DNA of 64,000 nucleotides from JALORV01 sp035429805 (lineage in GTDB: Bacteria > Pseudomonadota > Gammaproteobacteria > Burkholderiales > Burkholderiaceae_F), in the NCBI GenBank assembly GCA_035429805.1, contig DAOMFL010000002.1:62001-126000 (forward strand), written 5' to 3'. Positions 55,098-62,993 of the stretch are shown here, one piece after another. Numbering within the stretch: the first letter of the stretch is position 1; each line of letters begins with the position of its first letter. The notes under the pieces are model-generated. The model was not told where the DNA came from. It saw nothing but the letters and a program-made list of their open reading frames with translations, and did no database searches. The translations under genes and the position numbers were made by a program.

Positions 55098-55622
55098 CTA
55101 TCCGATGCGCTTCAGGGCGCCCTTGTAGAACTGCCCGCGCGTCGCATAGCCGGACGTATTGCGGTGCATGCCGGCGATCTGCGCCTCGTCCATCGTGCGA
55201 ATCACCTTGCCCGGAGCGCCGACCACCAGCGAGTTGTCCGGGATTTCCTTGCCCTCGGTGACTACGGCACCGGCGGCGATCAGGCAGTTGCGCCCGATCC
55301 GCGCTCCGTTGAGCACGATCGCCTGGATGCCGATCAGGCTGCCTTCGCCGATGGTGCAGCCGTGCACGCAGGCCTGGTGGCCGATCGTCACGTTGGCCGC
55401 AATCGTGAGCGGGAAGCCGGGATCGGTGTGCAGCACACAGCATTCCTGCACGTTGCTGTTCTCGCCGATGACGATCGGCTCGTTGTCGCCGCGTATCGTC
55501 GCGTACGGCCAGATGTTGGCGCGGGCGCCCAGGACGACGAGCCCGATCAGCGTCGCGTGTTCGTGGATGAACGCGGTCGGGTGAATGTCGGGCACCCGGT
55601 CGCCGAGCTGATAGATGCTCAT
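55098..55622 (-). CDS. gamma-carbonic anhydrase family protein
   Basis: A 174-residue left-handed beta-helix protein of the YrdA/CaiE type. Hexapeptide repeats run through the middle (NVTIGHQACVHGCTIGEGSL). The zinc-site histidines appear in CCVLHTDPG, IGHQACVHG. The N-terminal YQLGDRVPDIHPTAFIHEHA and IWPYATIRGDNEPIVIGENS fit the family. Many members bind metal but lack proven CO2 hydration. The ATG at 55622 is chosen; upstream frame has no homology. Confidence 0.9.
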   Translation of the reverse strand: MSIYQLGDRVPDIHPTAFIHEHATLIGLVVLGARANIWPYATIRGDNEPIVIGENSNVQECCVLHTDPGFPLTIAANVTIGHQACVHGCTIGEGSLIGIQAIVLNGARIGRNCLIAAGAVVTEGKEIPDNSLVVGAPGKVIRTMDEAQIAGMHRNTSGYATRGQFYKGALKRIG

Positions 55623-55729
55623 GACTGTGGCTGGGAAACGTGCACGGAAGGGAAGAAGATGTCGCCAACGATGATGTTGGTCCGAATGGCGAAGTGTAAG
55701 GCGAGTGCGATGCCGGCCGCGGCAACGGC

Positions 55730-56548
55730 ATGGACGCGATCGTGAGAGAGCTGCGGAGTGCCGCACTCGACGCGTTGACGATCCGCGAGCCGGGCGCCCG
55801 GTGCAAGGCCGTGCGGGCGCTCTCGCCGGCGATGACGCTCGATCCGGACCGGTGCCTTTTCCCGCACGGTGCGGTGCCGGGTCGACCTGAGCGGCCACGG
55901 CTCGTCGCACCCGACCGTGTGCCTCAGCGTGCGGCGGGCTCGATCGCCGGCCGCGCGGCCCTGCTTCACGCCGTCGCGCACATCGAATTCAACGCGATCG
56001 GACTGGCACTGGATGCGATCTGGCGCTTTGCCGGCCTGCCTCGCGCCTACTACCTTGACTGGCTGCAGGTGGCGCACGAGGAGACGCTGCATTTCACCTT
56101 GCTCACCGATCACTTGGCAACGCTGGGCCATGGCTACGGCGATTTCGACGCTCACGACGGCCTCTGGGAGATGGCAGCGCGTACCGCCGACGATGTCCTC
56201 GACCGCATGGCGCTGGTGCCGCGGCGGCTCGAGGCGCGCGGGCTGGATGCGGCGCCGGTGGTGAAGGGCAAGCTGATGGCGAGCGGCGATGCCGCCGGTG
56301 CAGCGATACTCGACGTAATCTTGCGCGACGAGATCGGCCACGTCGCCGTCGGCAATCGGTGGTTCCATTGGCTATGCCGCCGCCGCGGCCTGGATCCCAA
56401 CGCAGCGGATCGCGACATTGCGGTGCGGCACGGGGCGCCGGAACCGCGGGGACCCTTCAACCTGCCGGCGCGCCGGTCCGCGGGTTTCTCCGAGGACGAA
56501 CTGGTGCGACTGCAGGCTGCCGACACTCACCAGAGACCTCCGGATTAG
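55730..56548 (+). CDS. DUF455 ferritin-like protein
   Basis: A 272-residue helical protein of the DUF455 family, which has a ferritin-like di-iron fold. Metal-binding patterns are visible in AHIEFNAIGLALDA, VAHEETLHFTLL and ILRDEIGHVAVGNRWF. The substrate and reaction are unknown; some relatives are linked to tRNA or fatty-acid oxidation. It is divergent from the gamma-carbonic anhydrase gene and is followed by two small paralogous genes. Confidence 0.85.
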   Translation: MDAIVRELRSAALDALTIREPGARCKAVRALSPAMTLDPDRCLFPHGAVPGRPERPRLVAPDRVPQRAAGSIAGRAALLHAVAHIEFNAIGLALDAIWRFAGLPRAYYLDWLQVAHEETLHFTLLTDHLATLGHGYGDFDAHDGLWEMAARTADDVLDRMALVPRRLEARGLDAAPVVKGKLMASGDAAGAAILDVILRDEIGHVAVGNRWFHWLCRRRGLDPNAADRDIAVRHGAPEPRGPFNLPARRSAGFSEDELVRLQAADTHQRPPD

Positions 56549-56628
56549 CCAGCTGCCGCGATCGCCTCCACGGGGGATCGGATCCCAAGTCGCGGGCCGA
56601 TACAGTGCAGAACGAATCTGGAGGCTGC

Positions 56629-56994
56629 ATGAATCTCGCTGCGATTCTGAATACACCCCTGAGCCAGTTGATCGGTCGGCGCCAGCCGCAGCCGCCGCGC
56701 GCCGCCGTCGGGCCGAAGCCGCGCATGGGGGCGACGCTGTGCTGCGCCGGGCTGCGCATGACGGTCCAGGCGGGCCTGACCGACGAAATGTGGCGGTGGC
56801 TCGCTTCCGTGGGCTGGCGCGAGTTGCGCAGCGGCGAGAACCGGCTGCACTATCGCGCGCTCTCCAGTTCCCTGGTCAACCGGCTCTATGATGTCGATCC
56901 GGACGATCGGCAGAAGATCCTTCTGCTGGCGATCCGCGAAGCGACGCGGCCGTCGCGCGAGGGTGCCGGGGTCGAACGCAGCCCGACGTCCTAG
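56629..56994 (+). CDS. small protein of an unrecognised family, tandem paralog 1
   Basis: A 121-residue soluble protein that I do not recognise. The ATG at 56629 has GGAGG at good distance. The core RMTVQAGLTDEMWRWLASVG is followed by a Trp-Arg-Glu motif, a basic hairpin-like stretch and an acidic helix DVDPDDRQKILLLAIREA. The N-terminal third is Pro/Arg-rich. A second copy with the same plan follows at 57059. There is no signal peptide, membrane helix or cysteine cluster. The role is unknown. Confidence 0.75.
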   Translation: MNLAAILNTPLSQLIGRRQPQPPRAAVGPKPRMGATLCCAGLRMTVQAGLTDEMWRWLASVGWRELRSGENRLHYRALSSSLVNRLYDVDPDDRQKILLLAIREATRPSREGAGVERSPTS

Positions 56995-57058
56995 CCCGTT
57001 CGAGGGATACGCGCACGGCCCGGTGCCGCTAGAGTCGGCCACGGAGGATCTTGCTGAA

Positions 57059-57427
57059 GTGAGTCTTGTCGCCCCTGTCCGCGATTGCGTCCGGAACCTT
57101 CTGCGGATCCGCGTCCAGCGCGATGTCCCGTCCGTGGGTGCCAAGCCCGCGATCGGCGCGCGCGTTTTTCGCGGCGACGTTCGGATGACGGTCCAGGCCG
57201 GCATGTCGGACGGTTTGTGGCGCTGGCTTCTGCAGGAGGGCTGGCGCGAGATCACGTTCCGGCCGGATCGCCGCCGATACCGCGATGTTCCCTCGGCCCT
57301 CGTCACGCAGCTGATCGACTGCCCCGCGGACCAGCGTGACCGGGTGCTGGAGATGGCGCTGGAAAGCGCGGTCCTGCGGCCGGTACTGAACCGCCGCGGC
57401 ACCTGGGCCAACACGCGCGGCCGCTAG
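57059..57427 (+). CDS. small protein of an unrecognised family, tandem paralog 2
   Basis: A 122-residue protein that aligns over its whole length with the gene 64 bp upstream. Shared features are RMTVQAGMSDGLWRWL, GWRE, a basic RRRYRDVPSALV stretch and a closing acidic helix with DQRDRVLEMALES. The GTG at 57059, nine bases after GGAGGAT, gives the same length as paralog 1, so I prefer it to the longer open frame. Divergence is strong outside the core, so the duplication is old. Confidence 0.72.
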   Translation: MSLVAPVRDCVRNLLRIRVQRDVPSVGAKPAIGARVFRGDVRMTVQAGMSDGLWRWLLQEGWREITFRPDRRRYRDVPSALVTQLIDCPADQRDRVLEMALESAVLRPVLNRRGTWANTRGR

Positions 57428-57442
57428 CCGCGGAGGCCGGTT

Positions 57443-57901
57443 GTGCCGCCAGCGATGCCCATCGGGCGGCGGTACTCCGAATTCCGGATCGGTGACACCT
57501 TCGGTGTCACGGTCACGATCACCGAAGCCCACCTCGATCGCGGCGCCGAACTGATCGGCGACTTCAATCCTCTGCACGTTGACGACGAATTCGCGCGGAA
57601 GTCGAGGTTCGGCGGGCGCATCCTGCATGGCGTACTCACGTCTGCATTGATGAGCGCGCCGTTCGGCAATCTCGTCTCCGGAACGGCGCTCGGCTATCTC
57701 GAACACAACGCACGTTTCCTGGCGCCGGTGCGGCCGGGCGACGAGCTGACCATCACATGGACAGTGACCGGACTGATGGCAAAGCCGCGCCATGGTGGCG
57801 GCATTGTCACTGCGGAATGCGCGGCGCTTAACCAGGACGACGTGCTCGTCGCCACCGCGACCGGCACGATGCTGGTTGCCGACGGGCCCGCCGTACGCTG
57901 A
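57443..57901 (+). CDS. MaoC family (R)-specific enoyl-CoA hydratase-like protein
   Basis: A 152-residue single hot-dog-fold protein. The hydratase motif is present: IGDFNPLHVDDEFARKSRFG with catalytic Asp and His, followed by GRILHGVLTSALMS. It may hydrate enoyl-CoA in fatty acid breakdown or polyhydroxyalkanoate supply. The start is GTG 57443, or ATG 57455 further in. It converges on an acyl-CoA synthetase gene. Confidence 0.87.
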   Translation: MPPAMPIGRRYSEFRIGDTFGVTVTITEAHLDRGAELIGDFNPLHVDDEFARKSRFGGRILHGVLTSALMSAPFGNLVSGTALGYLEHNARFLAPVRPGDELTITWTVTGLMAKPRHGGGIVTAECAALNQDDVLVATATGTMLVADGPAVR

Positions 57902-57925
57902 CGTCGGATCAGAAGGGCCCCGGAC

Positions 57926-59569
57926 TCAGGCCGCAGCCGCGCGCGTCGTCTCGAGTTCCCGCAGGACGCGACGCTGCACCTTGCCGGTCGTCGTCATCGG
58001 CAGGGCGTCGATGAATTCGATCTCCTTCGGGTACTCGTAGGGCGCGAGCTTGCCGCGCACGTGCTGCTGCAGCTCTTCGACGAGCTGCGGTGAACCCGCG
58101 TGCCCCGAGGCCAGCACGATGAAGGCCTTGACGACTGCGCCGCGCTCGGCGTCGGGCTTGGGCACCACGGCCACATTGGCGACGGCCGGGTGCTTGATCA
58201 GGCAGTTCTCGATCTCGCTCGGCCCGATGCGATAGCCGGCGGCCTTGAACATGTCGTCGGCGCGGCCCTGATACCGGAGGTAACCGCGGTCGTCGCTGCT
58301 GGCGAGGTCGCCGGTGCGGCACCAGTCGCCGGTGAACTTGGCCGCGGTCGCCTTCGGGTTGCGCCAGTACTCGAGGAAGAACACCGGATCGGGGTGGCCA
58401 TGGATATCGCGACGGTGCATCGCGACTTCGCCGGTTTCGCCCGGTGGCAGTACATTGCCGTCGTCGTCGATGACGGCCACGCGGTGCCCGGGGTAGGGGC
58501 GGCCCATGCTGCCGGGCACCGCCGGCCACTTCTCGTGCGAGTTGCCGACGATGTAGTTCATCTCGGTCTGACCGAACATCTCGTTCACGGTCACCCCGAG
58601 CGCTTCGCGGCACCAGCCGAACACGGTTTCGCCGACGGCTTCGCCCGCGCTCATGATCGAGCGCAGCCGCAGCCGGTAGCGCGCGCGCGGGTTCTCGACC
58701 GACTTCATCATCATCTTCAGTGCGGTCGGGAACAGAAATGTGTTCGTGACTCCGTAGCGTTGCATCAGATCGAATGCACGCTCCGGCGCGAAGCGGCCGC
58801 GTGTCCCGACAATCGGAAAGCCGAAGTACAGCGTCGGCAGCAGCGCATCCATCAGGCCTCCGGTCCAGGCCCAGTCGGCCGGCGACCAGAACACGTCCCC
58901 GGCCTGCGGGAACCAGTTCTGCGAGGCGACGAAGCCGGGCAGGTTGCCGATCAGCGCCGCATGCGGCATCAGCGCACCCTTCGGCGGACCGGTGGTGCCG
59001 CTGGTGTAGATCAGCACCGCCGGGTCCGTCGCCAGGGTCTTCACGCCATCGAACTCCGCTGCGGCGGAACTCAGGACTTCGCTCCACTCGAGCGCGTCGG
59101 CCGCGCGCTCGCCGACGACGATCAGGTGTTTCAGGTCGGCACACTGGCCGCGGATCGATTCAAGTGCGGAAAGGGCAGCCGGATCGATGATTGCTACGGC
59201 CGCGGCGCTGTTCTGCAGCCGGTACTCGAGGGCTTCGGGGCCGAACAGCAGCGACAGGGGCATTGCGACGGCACCGAGCTGGTAGATCGCGATATGCGCG
59301 ACCACAGTCTCGGGCCGTTGTGGCAGCACGATCGCCACGCGGTCGCCGCGCCCGACACCGAGAGCCCGCAGCGCGTTCGACAGCCGGCTGGCATCCGCCT
59401 GCAGGGCTGCGTACGTATAGGAGGAACTGCGTCCCTGCTCGTCTTCGCAATGCAATGCAATGCGCGACGACTCGTAGGCCCAGCGCCGGCTGCAGACCGT
59501 CGCGATATTGAACTCTGCCGGCACGTGCCAGCGGAATGAGTCGTACAGCGCGCGATACTGGTCGCGCAT
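57926..59569 (-). CDS. acyl-CoA synthetase (AMP-forming, ACSM-like)
   Basis: A 547-residue adenylate-forming enzyme that activates a carboxylic acid to its CoA thioester. The P-loop-like motif is VLIYTSGTTGPPKGALMPH. NEMFGQTEMNYIVGN, WCRTGDLASSDDRGYLRYQG and the hinge GRADDMFKAAGYRIGPSEIE follow. The adenylation lysine is in TTTGKVQRRVLRE near the end. Sequence feel is medium-chain or acetate-type rather than long-chain, but the substrate is open. It diverges from an alpha/beta hydrolase gene. Confidence 0.92.
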   Translation of the reverse strand: MRDQYRALYDSFRWHVPAEFNIATVCSRRWAYESSRIALHCEDEQGRSSSYTYAALQADASRLSNALRALGVGRGDRVAIVLPQRPETVVAHIAIYQLGAVAMPLSLLFGPEALEYRLQNSAAAVAIIDPAALSALESIRGQCADLKHLIVVGERAADALEWSEVLSSAAAEFDGVKTLATDPAVLIYTSGTTGPPKGALMPHAALIGNLPGFVASQNWFPQAGDVFWSPADWAWTGGLMDALLPTLYFGFPIVGTRGRFAPERAFDLMQRYGVTNTFLFPTALKMMMKSVENPRARYRLRLRSIMSAGEAVGETVFGWCREALGVTVNEMFGQTEMNYIVGNSHEKWPAVPGSMGRPYPGHRVAVIDDDGNVLPPGETGEVAMHRRDIHGHPDPVFFLEYWRNPKATAAKFTGDWCRTGDLASSDDRGYLRYQGRADDMFKAAGYRIGPSEIENCLIKHPAVANVAVVPKPDAERGAVVKAFIVLASGHAGSPQLVEELQQHVRGKLAPYEYPKEIEFIDALPMTTTGKVQRRVLRELETTRAAAA

Positions 59570-59600
59570 GGTCGTCCTCTCGTGAACCGCGTCCGATTCC

Positions 59601-59606
59601 TATAAT
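59601..59606 (+). promoter_or_regulatory. candidate -10 box of the alpha/beta hydrolase gene
   Basis: A perfect TATAAT lies 24 bases before ATG 59630 and 57 before ATG 59663. The -35 region is poor. Confidence 0.45.
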
Positions 59607-59662
59607 CGCCGAACCACTACGCCGCCGCAATGTCCCGGCGGCCGCCGCGATCCCAGACCGCC

Positions 59663-60565
59663 ATGCAGCGCGATTCACGCTCCGAGTTCATTGAGGTCCG
59701 CGGCCTGCGCTATCACCTGCGACACTGGGGCCGCACCGGCGACCCGGTGCTGGTGATGCTGCATGGCTGGATGGACGTTTCGGCGTCATTTCAGTTCGTC
59801 GTCGAGGCGCTCGGCGACGGCTGGCACGTCGTGGCTCCGGACTGGCGCGGCTACGGGCTAACCGATTGCGCGTCCGCCGACTGCTACTGGTTCCCGGATT
59901 ACCTCGCGGATCTCGAACGCGTGCTCGATGCGGTTTCTGCCGGGCCAGCGGTGCTGCTCGGGCACAGCATGGGCGGCAATGTCGCGCTGCTCTATGCCGG
60001 CATCCGGCCGCAGCGTGTGCGCGCGGTCGTCAACCTGGAAGGCTTCGGGCTGCGCGAAACCCACGCGGGACAGGCACCGGATCGCTACGCGCAGTGGCTC
60101 GACGAACTCAAGGCCGGCGCGGCGATGCGCGACTATGCCGACGCAGAGGCAGTGGCCGCGCGGCTGATGCGCAATAACCCGCGGCTGAATCCGCAGCGCG
60201 CAGCATTTCTGGCGCGCCATTGGGCACAGCCGGGACCGGATGGCCGCTGGGTGGTCGCCGGCGATCCGGCGCACCGGATCGTCAATCCGACGCTGTATCG
60301 CCTCGACGAAGTGCTGGCCTGCTGGCAGCACATCAGCTGCCCGGTCCTGTGGGTGCGGGCCGCGCGGACCGAAGTTCTGCGCTATGTCGCCGATACGCCG
60401 GAGGCGGCGATCGCGGAAGTCGAGCGCCGGCGCAGCCACATCGCCGACGTCGAGAGCGTGGTGGTGGACGATGCGGGTCACATGCTGCATCACGATCAGC
60501 CGGAACTCCTCGCGCGGGCGATCACGGATTTCCTCGCGCGCCGGGTCGATGATCGCGGCCGGTAA
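59663..60565 (+). CDS. alpha/beta hydrolase
   Basis: A 300-residue serine hydrolase of unknown substrate. The oxyanion motif is LHGWMD and the nucleophile elbow GHSMGGNVALLYAG. The late DDAGHMLHHDQPE holds the catalytic His. A cap region of about 60 residues sits between. There is no signal peptide. I prefer ATG 59663 because homology begins there; ATG 59630 is also in frame. It is 9 bp before the PHP gene. Confidence 0.87.
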   Translation: MQRDSRSEFIEVRGLRYHLRHWGRTGDPVLVMLHGWMDVSASFQFVVEALGDGWHVVAPDWRGYGLTDCASADCYWFPDYLADLERVLDAVSAGPAVLLGHSMGGNVALLYAGIRPQRVRAVVNLEGFGLRETHAGQAPDRYAQWLDELKAGAAMRDYADAEAVAARLMRNNPRLNPQRAAFLARHWAQPGPDGRWVVAGDPAHRIVNPTLYRLDEVLACWQHISCPVLWVRAARTEVLRYVADTPEAAIAEVERRRSHIADVESVVVDDAGHMLHHDQPELLARAITDFLARRVDDRGR

Positions 60566-60574
60566 AATGCGCGC

Positions 60575-61438
60575 ATGGAAGCGCTTGAACATCCGGCGAA
60601 CGCGGTCGCCGCGGACCTGCACTCGCATTCGACCGTCTCGGATGGATTGCTCACTCCGCGCGAAGTCGTCGCCCGCGCGGCCGGCCGCGGGGTGGAACTC
60701 TTCGCGCTGACCGATCACGACGAGGTGTCGGGACTCGCCGAGGCGGACTCCGCGGCGCGCGAGTTCCGCCTTCCGTTCGTGCATGGCGTCGAGATCTCGG
60801 TGACCTGGTCGGCGACGACCGTTCACGTGGTCGGGCTGGGCATCGATCCGGACCACCGTCCTCTGCGGCTGGCCCTGGCGCGGGTGCGCAGCGGCCGCAC
60901 CGAACGCGCGCGGCAGATGGCGGCGGGCCTGGAAGCGGCGGGAATCGACAATGCCTATGAAGGCGCATTGCGCTTCGTGCGCAATCCGGAACTGATCTCG
61001 CGCACGCACTTCGCGCGCCACCTCGTGGAAACCGGTATCTGCCACGACGTGCGGGACGTGTTCCGTCGCTACCTCGTCGCCGGCAAGCCCGGCTACGTGC
61101 CGCACCGCTGGGCCGATCTCGCCGAGGCGGTGCATTGGATCGGTGCGGCAGGAGGCGTCGCCGTGCTGGCGCATCCGGGACGTTACCGCGTGGGCGACCT
61201 CAAGCTGCACGAGCTGGTGCAGGAGTTCAAGGAGTCCGGCGGCACCGCGATCGAGGTCGTGACCAGCAACCACACGGCAGACCAGATGCGCCGCTTTGCG
61301 CGCATGGCGGAAGACATGGAGCTCGAGGCCTCGCGCGGCAGCGACTTCCACGGGCCCGACGAAGCGGTGAACGTTGAACTCGGCGTGGTGCCGCCGCTGC
61401 CACGGGGCCTGATTCCGGTCTGGCATCGCTTCCTTTGA
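60575..61438 (+). CDS. PHP-domain phosphoesterase (RNase AM / TrpH family)
   Basis: A 287-residue metal-dependent phosphoesterase. PHP metal motifs are visible: ADLHSHSTVSDG, TDHDEVSG, HGVEISV, LAHPGRYR and the final GSDFHGPDE. Characterised relatives (YciV, RNase AM) degrade 3',5'-nucleoside bisphosphates and trim rRNA 5' ends. The next gene is a YciO homolog, which reproduces the yciV-yciO order known from E. coli. Confidence 0.9.
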   Translation: MEALEHPANAVAADLHSHSTVSDGLLTPREVVARAAGRGVELFALTDHDEVSGLAEADSAAREFRLPFVHGVEISVTWSATTVHVVGLGIDPDHRPLRLALARVRSGRTERARQMAAGLEAAGIDNAYEGALRFVRNPELISRTHFARHLVETGICHDVRDVFRRYLVAGKPGYVPHRWADLAEAVHWIGAAGGVAVLAHPGRYRVGDLKLHELVQEFKESGGTAIEVVTSNHTADQMRRFARMAEDMELEASRGSDFHGPDEAVNVELGVVPPLPRGLIPVWHRFL

Positions 61439-61490
61439 GATCGTCGCCGCTTCGAACCCGCGTCCGGGCTCCGCTCTGCGGGGCATAGCC

Positions 61491-62114
61491 ATGGCCCAGC
61501 TCTTCGTCGTTCATCCGGTCGATCCGCAGGTGCGTCTGCTGCGGCAGGCAGCACAGATCCTCGACCACGGCGGCGTCGGCGCGATCCCGACCGACTCGTG
61601 CTACGCGCTCGTGTGCCACCTCGACGACAAGGCCGCGGTGGATCGCATCCGCGCGATCCGGCGCATCGACGAGAAGCATCTGCTGACGATGATGTGCCGC
61701 GATCTTTCGGACCTGGCGTCGTATGCGAAGGTCGACAACGCCACCTACCGCCTGCTGCGCGACGTGACACCGGGGCCGTACACGCTGATTCTCGACGCGA
61801 CGCGCGAGGTGCCGCGGCGCCTGTCCCACCCGTCACGCCGCACGATCGGCCTGCGCATCCCCGACCACCCGGTGGCACTCGGTCTGCTCGATGTCCTCGG
61901 GCAGCCGCTGATCAGCACCACGCTGCAGCTGCCGGGCGACGAATTGCCGCTCAACGACGTCGACGACATCCGCGAGCGGCTCGCCCACGGCATCGACTTT
62001 GTCCTCGATGCCGGCCCCTGCGGCATCGAGCCGACCACGGTCGTCGACCTGACGCGTACTCCGGTGACCGTCATACGCGCGGGCAAGGGCGATCTCGCTG
62101 CGCTCGGGCTGTGA
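61491..62114 (+). CDS. yciO: threonylcarbamoyl-AMP synthase-like protein YciO
   Basis: A 207-residue YrdC/Sua5-fold protein. It has AAQILDHGGVGAIPTDSCYAL (split at GGVGAIPTDSCYAL), KHLLTMMCRDLSDLASYAKV, RDVTPGPYTLILDAT and RTIGLRIPDHPVALGLL. The E. coli-type YciO subgroup is suggested by TDSCYAL and by the PHP gene upstream. It binds ATP and RNA, but whether it makes threonylcarbamoyl-AMP in vivo is unresolved. A bulged palindrome follows 11 bases after the stop. Confidence 0.87.
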   Translation: MAQLFVVHPVDPQVRLLRQAAQILDHGGVGAIPTDSCYALVCHLDDKAAVDRIRAIRRIDEKHLLTMMCRDLSDLASYAKVDNATYRLLRDVTPGPYTLILDATREVPRRLSHPSRRTIGLRIPDHPVALGLLDVLGQPLISTTLQLPGDELPLNDVDDIRERLAHGIDFVLDAGPCGIEPTTVVDLTRTPVTVIRAGKGDLAALGL

Positions 62115-62125
62115 GGGCGCACGCG

Positions 62126-62158
62126 GTGTACGCGACGGCTGCGCCGTCGCACGTGCAC
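62126..62158. repeat. bulged palindromic element (REP-like), copy 2
   Basis: Same design as 12535-12565: GTGTACG/CGTGCAC outer stem, two-base bulge, inner stem CGACGGC/GCCGTCG and TGC loop. The inner stem differs from copy 1 by paired changes. It starts 11 bases after yciO and has a CGCG/CGCG extension. Confidence 0.75.
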
Positions 62159-62343
62159 CGCGCGCGGATTGATCAGCGGGCCTCCCTTCGGAGCGGCCGG
62201 GCGCACGGCCCGATTTCAATTGCTAAGGGTGGGCGAGACCTGACTGCGAATATACGGAGTAGCCGCGCCTCGTTGCGCTGAACAGGATGCACTGCGCTGC
62301 GCGCGGGATGGGGACTGCGCGCTCGACTGTTAGACTTCTCGCC

Positions 62344-62991
62344 ATGGACGGCATCATTCAGGCGATCACCGTCTACGCGATCCCGGTGCTGCTGGCCATC
62401 ACCCTGCATGAGGCGGCGCATGGCTACGTCGCCCGCATGTTCGGCGACTCGACGGCCTACATGCTGGGACGCGTGACGCTGAACCCGCTCAAGCACATCG
62501 ACCCCGTCGGCACCGTCATCGTGCCGCTTGCGATCCTGCTCGCGTCGAAATTCCTGGCGGGCGGCGGGTTCCTGTTCGGCTGGGCCAAGCCCGTGCCCGT
62601 GAACTTCGCCAACCTGCGGCACCCGAAGCGCGACATGATCTGGGTCGCTGCGGCGGGCCCCGGCATCAACCTGCTGATGGCGGTCGGCTGGGCGATGTTT
62701 CTGAAGCTGCTGGTCGCGTCCGGTGTCGAGGAGACCTTCTTCATCGAGATGGCGCGCGTCGGCGTCTTCGTCAACATCGGGCTGATGGCGCTGAACCTGC
62801 TGCCGCTGCCGCCGCTCGACGGCGGCCGCATCCTGGTCGGCCTGCTGCCGCACAACCTCGCCTACGCGCTCGCGCGCGTGGAGCCCTACGGCTTCTTCAT
62901 CCTGATCTTCCTGCTGGCGACCAACACGCTCGGCTTCTTCCTCCAGCCGTTCTACGCGTTTGGCGTCGCTATCGTCCGGCTCTTCGTCTGA
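62344..62991 (+). CDS. site-2 protease family (M50) membrane metalloprotease
   Basis: A 215-residue integral-membrane protease. The zinc motif is HEAAHG at about residues 22-27 in the first helix, and the third ligand is in LLPLPPLDGGRILVG. Between them are GRVTLNPLKHIDPVGT and the AAAGPGINLLMA helix. It is the short S2P group without PDZ domains. The ATG at 62344 is chosen over the longer frame. trpS starts 2 bp after its stop. Confidence 0.92.
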   Translation: MDGIIQAITVYAIPVLLAITLHEAAHGYVARMFGDSTAYMLGRVTLNPLKHIDPVGTVIVPLAILLASKFLAGGGFLFGWAKPVPVNFANLRHPKRDMIWVAAAGPGINLLMAVGWAMFLKLLVASGVEETFFIEMARVGVFVNIGLMALNLLPLPPLDGGRILVGLLPHNLAYALARVEPYGFFILIFLLATNTLGFFLQPFYAFGVAIVRLFV

Positions 62992-62993
62992 TC

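Noticed and set aside
57059..57427. Longer start for the second small paralog (from 56888)
   Set aside because: The extension overlaps paralog 1 in another frame and is Arg-rich; the GTG with GGAGGAT gives matching lengths.
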